This document shows, one piece after another, positions 55,497-63,884 of a DNA stretch of 64,000 nt. Source of the DNA: Flavobacterium sp. 1355 (GTDB taxonomy: Bacteria; Bacteroidota; Bacteroidia; Flavobacteriales; Flavobacteriaceae). The position numbers and the translations under genes were made by a program. Where the stretch lies: the NCBI RefSeq assembly GCF_017833415.1, contig NZ_JAFICC010000006.1, positions 224,926 through 288,925 of the forward strand, written 5' to 3'. How positions within the stretch are numbered: the stretch's first letter is position 1; each line of letters begins with the position of its first letter. The notes beneath the pieces are model-generated. The model saw only the letters and a list, made by a program, of their open reading frames with translations. It was not told where the DNA came from and searched no databases.

Positions 55497-56297
55497 ATGA
55501 AATTAGATATTATAAAAAATCAGTGGCTTGATATCGTATTTGAAGGACGTAATAAGATATATGGTGCATATGAGTTAAGAAAATCAAACGGTAAGACGAC
55601 TGTAAAAGCACTTATCATTGGTTCTATTATCTTCAGCTTTGCTGTTGCAGCTCCTCTTATTGCTAGTTTTTTACCAGATTCTAGTGAAGAAGAAGTAAAT
55701 AATGATATTAAGATTGCGACGGTAAAAATGCCTCCTAAAAAAGAAGAGGTAAAACCAAATACGCCTCCACCACCTCCGCCACCTCCAAAACAGGATCAGG
55801 TGAAGTTTGTGAAGCCTGTAGTTGCAAAAGCAGAAGAGGTAACTGAGGAACCACCAAAAATTGAAGAAATTAAAGACAAGAAAGTTGGTTCTGAAACTAT
55901 TAAAGGTGATCCGAATGCTAAAATTACTGTCGATGAACCAGTTGGAACTGGACCAGTTGCAGCAGTAGTAGAAGAAGATAACAACGTTTATAACACGGCT
56001 GGTATCGAAGTAAAACCAGATTTTCCTGGAGGAATTGATAAATTCTACAAATTTGTAGGAAACAATTATAAGACTCCTGAAGAAGAAGGTCTAAAAGGTA
56101 AAGTTTACGTTACTTTTGTAGTTGAAAAAGACGGTTCATTAACCGACATTAAAGTTTTAAGGGATATCGGTTACGGTACAGGAGCAGAAGCAATTCGTGT
56201 TCTTAAAAAATGTCCAAAATGGACTCCTGGCGAGCAAAATGGTAAAAAAGTTAGGGTACTTTACTCACTGCCTATTACTATTCAATCTGCAGAATAA
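55497..56297 (+). CDS. tonB: TonB energy transducer
   Basis: 266 residues: N-terminal FEGRNKIYGAYELRKSNGK tag common in Bacteroidota TonB, a membrane helix (about 38-58), a Pro-rich spacer with a run of eight Pro (about 87-94), and a C-terminal TonB domain (about 175-266; GLKGKVYVTFVVEKDGSL) ending YSLPITIQSAE. It carries energy from ExbBD to outer-membrane receptors such as the barrel at 5677 (inferred). The stop TAA overlaps the ATG of the following gene. Confidence 0.93.
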   Translation: MKLDIIKNQWLDIVFEGRNKIYGAYELRKSNGKTTVKALIIGSIIFSFAVAAPLIASFLPDSSEEEVNNDIKIATVKMPPKKEEVKPNTPPPPPPPPKQDQVKFVKPVVAKAEEVTEEPPKIEEIKDKKVGSETIKGDPNAKITVDEPVGTGPVAAVVEEDNNVYNTAGIEVKPDFPGGIDKFYKFVGNNYKTPEEEGLKGKVYVTFVVEKDGSLTDIKVLRDIGYGTGAEAIRVLKKCPKWTPGEQNGKKVRVLYSLPITIQSAE

Positions 56298-56527
56298 TGT
56301 TAAAAGATATGCTTAATAATATTCAGAAGAAATCGCTCAAAGAGCGATTTCTTCTTGTTTTAGGAATACTGTTTTTTTTAATATATCTTGTGCTTGGTTT
56401 AATGATAATGTTTTGGAAAAAATTACCATTAGACATGGAGTGGAAATATAGATATGCTTTCGGAGGGCTATTGATTATATATTCAGCAATCCGATTTTTG
56501 AGATTAATTAATTCAAATTCAGAATAG
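56297..56527 (+). CDS. Small membrane protein after tonB
   Basis: 76 residues, overlapping the tonB stop by one base (TAATG), so translation is coupled. Two membrane helices (about 17-40 and 50-70) follow a basic start. The opening KKSLKERFLLVLGILFFLIY is encoded partly by a perfect hairpin (56326-56354; see terminator entry). I recall similar short genes at this place in other flavobacterial operons but cannot check. Function unknown. Confidence 0.75.
   Translation: MLKDMLNNIQKKSLKERFLLVLGILFFLIYLVLGLMIMFWKKLPLDMEWKYRYAFGGLLIIYSAIRFLRLINSNSE
56326..56354 (+). other. Perfect 13-bp hairpin inside the coding sequence after tonB
   Basis: GAAGAAATCGCTC, loop AAA, GAGCGATTTCTTC, followed by TTGTTTT. 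It is a terminator-like or mRNA-stability structure that also encodes residues 10-19 of the small membrane protein. It could reduce expression of downstream genes relative to the TonB genes. Confidence 0.7.
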
Positions 56528-56531
56528 TAAT

Positions 56532-57455
56532 ATGTTAAAGTATAGTAAAGTTTTTGGAGTGATTGCTTTTGTTTTTTTGTTTGCCATGTGTAACCAAACA
56601 AGCAAGAATGAATCTAATGGAGAAACAATTTTAAAAGGATCTTTAGATATAACTGTTGACGAAACTGTAAAGCCAATTGTAGAAGATCAGATTGCTGTAT
56701 TTGAAGGAACTTATTATGATGCTAAAATTTCAATTAAGCCCAAATCTGAAGCTGAACTTATAAATGATTTGTTAAATCAGAAAGCTAAAGTAGTCGTAAC
56801 TACAAGAGATTTGACACAGGAAGAAAAAAGCAGATTTGACAAGAGTAAAATAAATCCTAGGGTGACACCGTTTGCTAAAGACGCGATAGCATTGATTTCG
56901 AATAAAAACAATAATGATACGTTAATTGCGTTAAAATCTGTAATTGATTTTATTCAGGGTAATGCTGATTCTAAAATCAAGGGATTAGTTTTTGACAATC
57001 CAAATTCAAGTACAGTACGTTACATGAAAGATTTGGCTAAAGTCAAAAATATTCCTGCTAAAGGTATTTTTTCATTCAAAACAAACGATGAAGTTATAAA
57101 ATTCGTTTCAGAGAATGACGGAATGATTGGTGTTGTCGGTGTAAATTGGCTATCTCAACCATCGCCGAATATGGTTGATGTAGTGAAGAAAATTAACGTT
57201 CTGGGTGTAAAAGGGCTTAAAGATGATACGTATTATTACCCAACACAAAATGATCTTGCAGAATTAAAATATCCTTTGGCACGTGATTTGTATATTATAA
57301 ATTGTCAGGGATATACCGGATTAGGAATGGGATTTGCTTCATTCATTGCTGGTGAAATCGGACAGCGAATAGTTTTAAAATCTGGATTATTACCTGTAAA
57401 AACTCCAAGTAGAAAGCTTAAAATTAGAAGTGAAATTATAAATGATAAAGAATAA
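56532..57455 (+). CDS. PstS-like substrate-binding lipoprotein
   Basis: 307 residues: lipoprotein signal with Cys near 20 (VFLFAMCNQ), then a phosphate-ABC-type binding protein fold: LKGSLDITVDETVKPIVEDQ, VVTTRDLTQEE, FDNPNSSTVRYMKDL and GYTGLGMGFASFIAGEIGQ. No pstC, pstA or pstB follows, so it is not part of a normal phosphate transporter here; PstS-like genes in Bacteroidota tonB operons are recurrent. May be a ligand sensor or assembly factor. Confidence 0.85.
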   Translation: MLKYSKVFGVIAFVFLFAMCNQTSKNESNGETILKGSLDITVDETVKPIVEDQIAVFEGTYYDAKISIKPKSEAELINDLLNQKAKVVVTTRDLTQEEKSRFDKSKINPRVTPFAKDAIALISNKNNNDTLIALKSVIDFIQGNADSKIKGLVFDNPNSSTVRYMKDLAKVKNIPAKGIFSFKTNDEVIKFVSENDGMIGVVGVNWLSQPSPNMVDVVKKINVLGVKGLKDDTYYYPTQNDLAELKYPLARDLYIINCQGYTGLGMGFASFIAGEIGQRIVLKSGLLPVKTPSRKLKIRSEIINDKE

Positions 57456-57471
57456 ATTAATTACTATAAAG

Positions 57472-59142
57472 ATGAATAAATTTAAAATTTTTAGTTTTGC
57501 CTTAGTTGCTTCAGTTTCTGTTGCAAAAGCGCAGGACATCAACCAAGCTAAAAAAGCAATCGACGCTGAACAATTTGAAAAAGCTAAGTCATTGTTAAAA
57601 TCAATAATTAAAGCTAAGCCATCAGATGGAGAGGCTAATTTTGTTTTAGGTAATGTGTATCTAAATCAGGCTATTGTTGATTCTGCTAAAATTTATTACT
57701 TAAATGGAATTGAAGCAGCTGATAAAAAACACTTAAATTATATCGGATTAGGTCAAATCGATCTTGATAATAAAAATACTGCCGCGGCTCAGGCAAATTT
57801 TGGTCTGGCTACAAAAGATATTAAAAAGAAAGATGTAAACGAATTCATCTACATTGGTAGAGCTTATATGAATTCTGTGAATCCTGATTATAAAAGTGCA
57901 ATTGCAAGCTTGCAAAAAGCTCTTGCAATCGAACCGCAAAATGCTACGGCTCTTTTAGCCATTGGGGATGCATATTATGGAGCAAATAACCAAAATGATG
58001 CTTACAAAGCTTATCGTGATGCATTTACAGCTGATAAAACTTTATTAAGAGCTAAAATGCAATTAGGTGTATTGTTAAAAGGAGCAAAATCTTATGAAGA
58101 AGCGATTAAAGCTTTTGATGAAGTTATTGCACTTGATGCTAATTACGGTCCTGTTTACAGAGAGCTTGCTGAAACTTATTACAAATGGGCAAGAAATAAA
58201 CCTTCGACATCAACTGCTAATTTGCAAAAAGCAATTACAAATTACGAAAAATATTTAAGTCTTACAGACTATTCTCTTAACTCTAGAATGCGTCATGCTG
58301 ATTTTCTAATCTTGGTAAAAGATTATAAAGCTCTTGAGACAGAAGCTAACAAAATGATCGAATTAGATAAAGTTAATCCGAGAATTTATAGATATTTAGG
58401 TTATTCAGCTTATGAGAATGGAAACTATGATGTAGCCATCAAATCATTAGAAGATTACATTAAAGTGCCGACAAATAAAATAATAGCAAGAGATTATTTA
58501 TATTTAGGTCTTGCTAAAATCAAAAAAGGAACTGATGCGCAAGGTGTGGTAGATCCTGCTGCTTTTGATGCTGGTGTAGCTGAAATTAAAAAAGCTGTAG
58601 CTTTGGAGCCTTTAGTAGTTGAAGACCTTGGTGATTTCGGTAAAGAATTGTTTAGTAAAAAGCAATTTGCGCAAGCTGCTGCATTATATGAATTAAGTTC
58701 GGCTAATACCGAATCAAAAAATTATTTGACTGATAATGTTTACTATGGTATTTCACTTTATTATGCTAATGTAAACAAAACTGCTACTGCTCCGGATGTT
58801 ATTGCTGCTTTGGGTAAAGCTGATGCTGCCTTTGACAGAGTGCTAGTTGCTTCTCCTACATATGATGAAGCTTACCTTTATAAAGGAAGAATTAATAATT
58901 TGTTGTCAAAAGATGATCAGATTATCAAAAACTATGAAACGTATGTTACTAACATAACTGCTAAAGGTGCTGAGGAATTAGCTAAACCAGCTACAGTTAA
59001 AAAAATAGTTGAAGCTTACAATAGTATTGGTGCAAGTTATGCTAATACAGATAAAGCTAAAGCAATTGAATACTTCAATAAAACTTTAGTTTTAGACCCA
59101 GCAAATACTTACGCTGCACAATCTATAAAAGCTTTAAAATAA
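57472..59142 (+). CDS. Exported TPR-repeat protein
   Basis: 556 residues from the ATG at 57472, which gives the signal peptide MNKFKIFSFALVASVSVAKAQ; an ATG 30 nt upstream would overlap the preceding gene and spoil the signal. The mature chain consists of TPR units from about residue 25 to the C-terminus (PSDGEANFVLGNVYLNQAI; PVYRELAETYYKWAR; NPRIYRYLGYSAYENGNYDV; ending KAIEYFNKTLVLDPANTYA). Last gene of the TonB operon; probably a periplasmic scaffold. A strong terminator follows. Confidence 0.88.
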   Translation: MNKFKIFSFALVASVSVAKAQDINQAKKAIDAEQFEKAKSLLKSIIKAKPSDGEANFVLGNVYLNQAIVDSAKIYYLNGIEAADKKHLNYIGLGQIDLDNKNTAAAQANFGLATKDIKKKDVNEFIYIGRAYMNSVNPDYKSAIASLQKALAIEPQNATALLAIGDAYYGANNQNDAYKAYRDAFTADKTLLRAKMQLGVLLKGAKSYEEAIKAFDEVIALDANYGPVYRELAETYYKWARNKPSTSTANLQKAITNYEKYLSLTDYSLNSRMRHADFLILVKDYKALETEANKMIELDKVNPRIYRYLGYSAYENGNYDVAIKSLEDYIKVPTNKIIARDYLYLGLAKIKKGTDAQGVVDPAAFDAGVAEIKKAVALEPLVVEDLGDFGKELFSKKQFAQAAALYELSSANTESKNYLTDNVYYGISLYYANVNKTATAPDVIAALGKADAAFDRVLVASPTYDEAYLYKGRINNLLSKDDQIIKNYETYVTNITAKGAEELAKPATVKKIVEAYNSIGASYANTDKAKAIEYFNKTLVLDPANTYAAQSIKALK

Positions 59143-59164
59143 TTAAGTTTTACATTAAAAATAC

Positions 59165-59199
59165 AAACCGATAGTTTCTTTGAACTATCGGTTTTTTTA
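59165..59199 (+). terminator. Terminator of the TonB operon
   Basis: AAACCGATAGTT (59165-59176), 6-nt loop, AACTATCGGTTT (59183-59194) and a T-run. Perfect 12-bp stem. Confidence 0.9.
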
Positions 59200-59218
59200 T
59201 GTTCCGTATTTAAATGAC

Positions 59219-59226
59219 TATCTTTG
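59219..59226 (+). promoter_or_regulatory. Promoter -7 element of queE
   Basis: TATCTTTG within TGACTATCTTTGCACTTTAA, the same string as upstream of the DUF3109 gene. 17 bp before the ATG at 59244. Confidence 0.55.
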
Positions 59227-59243
59227 CACTTTAAAATAAAAGA

Positions 59244-59876
59244 ATGTTATCAAAAGAAATACAATTGGAAGTGAATAAAGGTGCTATGTTGCCTTTAATG
59301 GAAGAGTTTTATACGATTCAGGGAGAAGGTTTTCATACAGGAACAGCTGCTTACTTTATACGTATAGGAGGCTGTGATGTAGGTTGTCATTGGTGTGATG
59401 TCAAAGAAAGTTGGAACGCAGAATTACACCCGCCAACTAGTATAGATCTAATTGTAAAAAATGCAGCAAGTTATGCTAATACTATAGTAATTACCGGAGG
59501 AGAGCCATTATCTTGGGACATGACATTGCTTACACAACAATTAAAAGAAAAAAACTTAAAAGTTCATATTGAAACTTCAGGGGCATACCCACTATCTGGA
59601 ACTTGGGATTGGATCTGCCTTTCTCCAAAAAAGAATAAATTGCCAACTCAAACGGTATATGATAATGCACATGAGCTAAAAGTGATAATTCATAATAAAC
59701 ACGATTTCATTTTTGCAGAAGAACAAGCTGAACTTGTAAATAGTAACGCAATTTTATTCCTTCAGCCAGAGTGGAGCAAAAAAGAAGAAATGACACCATT
59801 AATTGTTGATTATGTTATGAATAATCCAAAATGGAGAGTTTCACTACAGACACATAAATATTTAAATATACCATAA
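59244..59876 (+). CDS. queE: 7-carboxy-7-deazaguanine synthase
   Basis: 210 residues, radical-SAM fold with the Fe-S cluster ligands C44, C48 and C51 (CDVGCHWC), preceded by EFYTIQGEGFHTGTAAYFIRIGG as in QueE, and followed by ITGGEPLSWDMTLL. It converts carboxy-tetrahydropterin to 7-carboxy-7-deazaguanine, an early step of queuosine synthesis; queA at 36670 acts near the end. Single gene with promoter and terminator. Confidence 0.93.
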   Translation: MLSKEIQLEVNKGAMLPLMEEFYTIQGEGFHTGTAAYFIRIGGCDVGCHWCDVKESWNAELHPPTSIDLIVKNAASYANTIVITGGEPLSWDMTLLTQQLKEKNLKVHIETSGAYPLSGTWDWICLSPKKNKLPTQTVYDNAHELKVIIHNKHDFIFAEEQAELVNSNAILFLQPEWSKKEEMTPLIVDYVMNNPKWRVSLQTHKYLNIP

Positions 59877-59877
59877 A

Positions 59878-59910
59878 CAAAAAGTCTCTTCAACTGAAGA
59901 GACTTTTTGT
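59878..59910. terminator. Bidirectional terminator after queE
   Basis: CAAAAAGTCTCTTC, loop AACT, GAAGAGACTTTTTG: a nearly perfect 14-bp stem serving queE and the minus-strand gene ending at 59950. Confidence 0.88.
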
Positions 59911-59949
59911 TTATTAAGTGTTTACCATGTATAAAAATGAAACAACTTT

Positions 59950-60495
59950 TTATTTCCAGTTTTTGTATTTTTTTAAATTGGTAATATGTGCCAGATGATG
60001 ATTTCCGTGCCAGGCATATGTTCCGATAACTTGTTTAATGCTGTATTCAGTATTATTTTCGGGATGTATAAATGATTTTTGTAAATCAGTTTCTGATAAG
60101 TTTTGCATAATAAAGGTCCATCTATAATGCAATCCTTCTAATAAGTTTAGGGTAGGAGCAATCGGCATTTTTAGATTATCAGGCAATTCGGCCCATATTA
60201 CTTCATCATACGCTTTTATTATCGGAATATTTTCAGTCAAAGACCATTTTGTTCTAATAAAACCATTCATGTGACTTTCGGCACAATGGTGAATAAGCTG
60301 TCGTAGACTCCAGCCGCCTGGACGATATCGTGTATCTAATTGTTCATCGCTTAAATGAAGAGTTTCCTTTTTAATTCTTTCAGGAAAAATTCTAATTTCT
60401 TCAATTTTAGTTGAAATATACTCGGATGTATAGGTTGAAGGCACTTCAAATTTTCCTATTGGATATTTTAATTTTTCTAAATCTAATTCTTCCAT
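59950..60495 (-). CDS. YfiT/DinB-superfamily putative metal-dependent hydrolase
   Basis: 181 residues with the characteristic YfiT start YPIGKFEVPSTYTSEYI (about 11-27), the metal ligand segment LIHHCAESHMNGF (about 67-79) and WHGNHHLAHI (about 163-172), giving the His triad of DinB-like four-helix proteins. Related enzymes are thiol transferases or maleylpyruvate-type isomerases. Actual substrate unknown. 13 nt after the methyltransferase gene in the same direction, so an operon is likely. Confidence 0.88.
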   Translation of the reverse strand: MEELDLEKLKYPIGKFEVPSTYTSEYISTKIEEIRIFPERIKKETLHLSDEQLDTRYRPGGWSLRQLIHHCAESHMNGFIRTKWSLTENIPIIKAYDEVIWAELPDNLKMPIAPTLNLLEGLHYRWTFIMQNLSETDLQKSFIHPENNTEYSIKQVIGTYAWHGNHHLAHITNLKKYKNWK

Positions 60496-60508
60496 ATTTT
60501 TTCTGCTT

Positions 60509-61216
60509 TTATATAGTAAGTCTCGCTAAATAATCAAAATGTTCTCCTTCTGTTATAAGTTCACACTTTAAGCCATTTGCAATAGCAGCATTCTGAAGTG
60601 TGTTATAATCCAAATATAACCAGTTAAAAGGTTCTTCCTTTTCTCCCTTGTATGAAATGTTAAAAACAAGTTCCCCATAATAATCATTATTCGAGGGAAT
60701 CCATTTTCCGCCATCTTCATCTTCATCAAACATATAAATAATATCAGAGCTGTCTAATAAAATTTGACCGCCAGGATTCAATAATGATTTTAGTTTTAAT
60801 AAATATTGATTACAATTTTCTAATTTTCCAAAAATACCAACACCATTCATTAATAAAAGTATTGAATCAAATTTTTCACCTTCAAAATCCAGAATATCTT
60901 GAACTTTAGCATTTTTTACTCCACGTAGCCTGCAGGTTTCTATAGCATGGTTGGAAATATCGATAGATGTTACCTCCAAATTGCGATCATTTTGCAGTGA
61001 CAAACTATGGCTCCCGGCTCCGCATCCTACATCCAGAACTTTTCCATTCGCCAATTGCAAGGCTTTTTGCTCAATTTTGGGCATTTCATTATAAGAGCGG
61101 AATAAATAATCAACACTCATTTCATCTTCTTCCGAAATTGAAGTTTCTGTAATAATATCCTCAGGAGAATTATTGGTCTGAAAATCATACATTGCTTTTC
61201 CAAAAAGATCTTTCAT
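60509..61216 (-). CDS. Class I SAM-dependent methyltransferase
   Basis: 235 residues with the SAM-binding motif I VLDVGCGAGSHSLSL (about 59-73) and SIDISNHAIETCRLRG (about 84-99, motif II region). The rest is a standard Rossmann-like methyltransferase. The substrate cannot be inferred. It precedes the YfiT-type gene by 13 nt. Confidence 0.9.
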   Translation of the reverse strand: MKDLFGKAMYDFQTNNSPEDIITETSISEEDEMSVDYLFRSYNEMPKIEQKALQLANGKVLDVGCGAGSHSLSLQNDRNLEVTSIDISNHAIETCRLRGVKNAKVQDILDFEGEKFDSILLLMNGVGIFGKLENCNQYLLKLKSLLNPGGQILLDSSDIIYMFDEDEDGGKWIPSNNDYYGELVFNISYKGEKEEPFNWLYLDYNTLQNAAIANGLKCELITEGEHFDYLARLTI

Positions 61217-61259
61217 CGTATTTTAATTCAAAGTTTAGGGTTTCAAGTTCAAAGTTGCT

Positions 61260-61267
61260 TAATTTTG
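61260..61267 (+). promoter_or_regulatory. Promoter -7 element of the YkgJ-type gene
   Basis: TAATTTTG, an exact TAnnTTTG match, 24 bp before the TTG start at 61291. No distinct -33 TTG seen. Confidence 0.45.
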
Positions 61268-61290
61268 CACATCAACTTTAAATTTTAAAC

Positions 61291-61785
61291 TTGAAACAAA
61301 TTTTAAATAACTTAAATAAGTTAGCCAAAGATAAGCATATCGAAAACAAAAAGTATTTTGATAAGCTTAAAAAGAAACAGCCAAAAAACTTAGATTATGT
61401 CATGCAGGAATTACATGATAAGGAATTTAAGCGAACAGACTGTTTAAAATGTGCTAATTGCTGCAAAACAACCGGGCCTTTGTTTACCCTCGCAGATATT
61501 GAAAGAATTTCCAAATCATTTAAACAAAAGCCACAACAATTTATTGACCAATATTTAAGAATTGACGAAGACAAAGATTATGTCTTAAAAAGTGTGCCCT
61601 GTACTTTTTTAGACAATGAAAACTATTGTATGATTTATGATGTTCGGCCTAAAGCATGCAGAGAATTTCCACATACAGATCGCAAAAAATTTCATCAAAT
61701 TTCAGATCTGACACTTAAGAACGTTGCAATCTGTCCAGCGGCATACAATATTGTAGAAGAAATGAAAAAGAAATTGCCCTTGTAG
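61291..61785 (+). CDS. YkgJ-family cysteine-cluster protein, TTG start
   Basis: 164 residues beginning with TTG at 61291; no ATG or GTG is available upstream in frame. The Cys pattern CLKCANCC (about 50-57), PCTFLDNENYCMIYDVRPKAC (Cys near 109, 119 and 129) and CPAAYN (about 150) forms the presumed zinc or iron-sulphur site of the family. Function unknown, as with the DUF3109 protein it resembles. Divergent from the methyltransferase gene. Confidence 0.85.
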   Translation: MKQILNNLNKLAKDKHIENKKYFDKLKKKQPKNLDYVMQELHDKEFKRTDCLKCANCCKTTGPLFTLADIERISKSFKQKPQQFIDQYLRIDEDKDYVLKSVPCTFLDNENYCMIYDVRPKACREFPHTDRKKFHQISDLTLKNVAICPAAYNIVEEMKKKLPL

Positions 61786-61887
61786 AATTAAATATTTTGT
61801 AAATTGTTTTAATAACAAATCATTATTGCTTTTTTAGCTGTAATTTTGAATCTTAATAAAATCCAATATTAATATAAGACACCAAAT

Positions 61888-63123
61888 TTGAATTTAGAAT
61901 ATTTTATAGCCAAAAGACTTATTACTGCCAGAAATTTCAAAAGCAGTATTTCGGCTCCAATTATAAAAATTGCCATTTCGGCTATCGCTATAGGTATTAT
62001 CATGATGTTGGTTTCAGTTGCAACAGGAATAGGCTTGCAGCAAAAGATACGCGAAAAAGTTTCTGCTTTCAATGGTCAGGTTATTATTTCCAATTATGAC
62101 AACAATAATTCTGAAGTAACTCTTGTTCCAATTTCTAAAAACCAAGATTTTTATCCTGATTTTAAATCAGTCCCTGAAGTTAGTCATATTCAGGCTATCG
62201 CTAGTAAAGCTGGAATCATCAGAACCGAAAATGCTTTTGAAGGAATAATTTTTAAAGGAGTAGGTTCAGATTATGACTGGAATAATATTAAAGAATATTT
62301 AGTAGAAGGAAAATTACCGGATTTCTCCAAAAATTTAAATGAAGAAGTTATCATTTCCAGATTTTTGGCCAATAGGCTTAATCTGAAAATTGGTGATAAT
62401 TTTAATACCTTTTTTATTAAAGAAGAACAAGGTAAAATGCCAAATAGCCGTCGATTCAAAATAACCGGGATTTTTAATTCAGGTTTTCAGGATTTTGATG
62501 CAACTTATATAATAGGAGATATTCGCCATATACAACGTATAAATAAATGGAGTCCAGATCAGGTCGGTGCATTTGAGGTTTTTGTCAAAGACTTTAATAA
62601 TATCAAAACGACCGGTAACCAAATCTACGAACAAACTTCTTCAGATTTAGACACTAAGACCATAATAGAGAAATACAGCTATATTTTTGATTGGCTTCAG
62701 CTTTTCGATTTTAACATTATTGTTATTCTTGCAGTAATGATTTTAGTAGCAACTATAAATATGGTAGTAGCATTGTTGGTTCTTATTTTAGAACGAACAC
62801 AAATGATCGGAATTTTAAAAGCATTGGGAGCAAATAACTGGACAGTAAGAAAAATATTTTTATATAATGCTTTTTATCTAATAATGAGAGGACTTTTTTG
62901 GGGAAACCTAATTGGAATTTCATTATTGTTAATTCAGCAACAATTTGGCGTTATTCAGCTCAATCCAGAAAATTACTATGTTAATCAGGCTCCGGTATAT
63001 ATAAATTGGGTGTATGTCATATTGCTCAATTTGCTTACAATAACTGTTTGTTTCCTGGTGCTATTAATTCCTTCCTATATAATTACCAAGATATCTCCCG
63101 TAAAAGCAATACGCTTCGATTAA
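61888..63123 (+). CDS. FtsX/LolE-type ABC transporter permease, TTG start
   Basis: 411 residues with a TTG start at 61888. Topology: one helix near 24-47 (SAIAIGIIMMLVSVATGIGL), a large periplasmic domain (about 50-270), and three helices at about 280-305, 327-350 and 370-400, ending SPVKAIRFD, the hallmark of the LolC/E-FtsX class. With an ATPase partner it would move lipoproteins or lipids; no ATPase is encoded adjacent. Possibly envelope maintenance. Confidence 0.88.
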   Translation: MNLEYFIAKRLITARNFKSSISAPIIKIAISAIAIGIIMMLVSVATGIGLQQKIREKVSAFNGQVIISNYDNNNSEVTLVPISKNQDFYPDFKSVPEVSHIQAIASKAGIIRTENAFEGIIFKGVGSDYDWNNIKEYLVEGKLPDFSKNLNEEVIISRFLANRLNLKIGDNFNTFFIKEEQGKMPNSRRFKITGIFNSGFQDFDATYIIGDIRHIQRINKWSPDQVGAFEVFVKDFNNIKTTGNQIYEQTSSDLDTKTIIEKYSYIFDWLQLFDFNIIVILAVMILVATINMVVALLVLILERTQMIGILKALGANNWTVRKIFLYNAFYLIMRGLFWGNLIGISLLLIQQQFGVIQLNPENYYVNQAPVYINWVYVILLNLLTITVCFLVLLIPSYIITKISPVKAIRFD

Positions 63124-63150
63124 ATTAAATATAACATTTATTATAAATAA

Positions 63151-63183
63151 CCCGACAAGTTTATACCTGTCGGATTGTTTTTA
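63151..63183 (+). terminator. Terminator after the permease gene
   Basis: CCGACA (about 63153-63158) and TGTCGG pair with a partly paired interior, followed by ATTGTTTTT. Confidence 0.7.
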
Positions 63184-63264
63184 TGTCTGATGTATAAGTA
63201 TACTATATGCTATAATAACAGTATTATTGGATATTTACACATTATTAAATTTGGGTTTTAATAA

Positions 63265-63351
63265 GGAGCTATTTCCCGCTATCCGTTCCAATCTTTTGTG
63301 TCTCGTTAAAGAAACGAGACACAAAAGGATTTCCACTTCTATCGGGGCTAG
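63265..63351 (-). repeat. Structured interspersed repeat, copy 2
   Basis: On the minus strand the arms TAGCCCCGATAGAAGTGGAA and AACGGATAGCGGGAAATAGC flank a perfect 15-bp hairpin (63293-63307 with 63313-63327; CTTTTGTGTCTCGTT on either strand). Copy 1 at 24802 has the same arms but another hairpin sequence, keeping CCTTTT/AAAAG at its base. Confidence 0.85.
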
Positions 63352-63399
63352 GGAAGCTGTTTCAAAAGAAGATAATCTTTTCCGGAAGAATAGTTGCGC

Positions 63400-63520
63400 C
63401 TTGACATCTTTGCGAGAATCAACGATAAGCGAAATCCAGCTTTTGCGACCTTTGCGGATACAGGTTCAAAAAGAAAAACAACTTTGCATCTTTGCGGTAA
63501 AATCGCCCCAAAGAGCCAAA
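63400..63520. repeat. Diffuse CTTTGCG-rich intergenic sequence
   Basis: The motifs ATCTTTGCG, CCTTTGCGGA, CATCTTTGCGG recur and resemble degenerate flavobacterial CTTTGCG repeats (compare the CTTTGTG/TTTTGCGTC arms at 49720-49748). No convincing gene: open frames here are short and lack family features. Confidence 0.4.
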
Positions 63521-63607
63521 TCCTGAAAAGGCTAAAAAAACTTTCTGTTATAAAAACCATCAGACCAGTAACTTATAAAAAAGATTGAAATTATATAATA
63601 AAAACCC

Positions 63608-63637
63608 TTGTAAATGTAAATAAAGGTGCTACTTTTG
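63608..63637 (+). promoter_or_regulatory. Strong promoter P1 of the rRNA-type leader
   Basis: TTG (63608-63610), 19-bp spacer, TACTTTTG (63630-63637), followed by CACCCGC. Full consensus promoter; first of three similar units. Confidence 0.8.
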
Positions 63638-63728
63638 CACCCGCAACAACGACACACGTTCCCTGATATACTGACAAGCAATACGAATTAAGACTGAAAA
63701 AATTTTTCAAAAAAAGATTCAAAAAAGC

Positions 63729-63759
63729 TTGTGAGATTAGAAAACGGATGTTACATTTG
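63729..63759 (+). promoter_or_regulatory. Strong promoter P2 of the rRNA-type leader
   Basis: TTG (63729-63731), 20-bp spacer, TACATTTG (63752-63759), followed by CACCCCGC. Preceded by A/T tracts that may act as UP-like elements. 122 bp after P1. Confidence 0.8.
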
Positions 63760-63853
63760 CACCCCGCAAAACACGGAAAGTTCATTGAGAGATTGGTAAG
63801 GTTTGAGAAGAAAAAGGAAAAGAAATTTTCTAAAAAAAAACTTCAAAAAACAT

Positions 63854-63884
63854 TTGCCGGTTTGAAATAAGTTTTCTACTTTTG
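63854..63884 (+). promoter_or_regulatory. Strong promoter P3 of the rRNA-type leader
   Basis: TTG (63854-63856), 20-bp spacer, TACTTTTG (63877-63884), followed by CACCCGC. Preceded by a long A-rich tract. 125 bp after P2. Confidence 0.8.

Noticed and set aside
57442..57471. Upstream ATG for the TPR protein
   Set aside because: It overlaps the PstS-like gene and puts ten polar residues before the signal peptide starting at 57472.
63227..63588. Open frames between the permease gene and the rRNA-type leader
   Set aside because: They run across the structured repeat and CTTTGCG-rich DNA and show no protein-like features.
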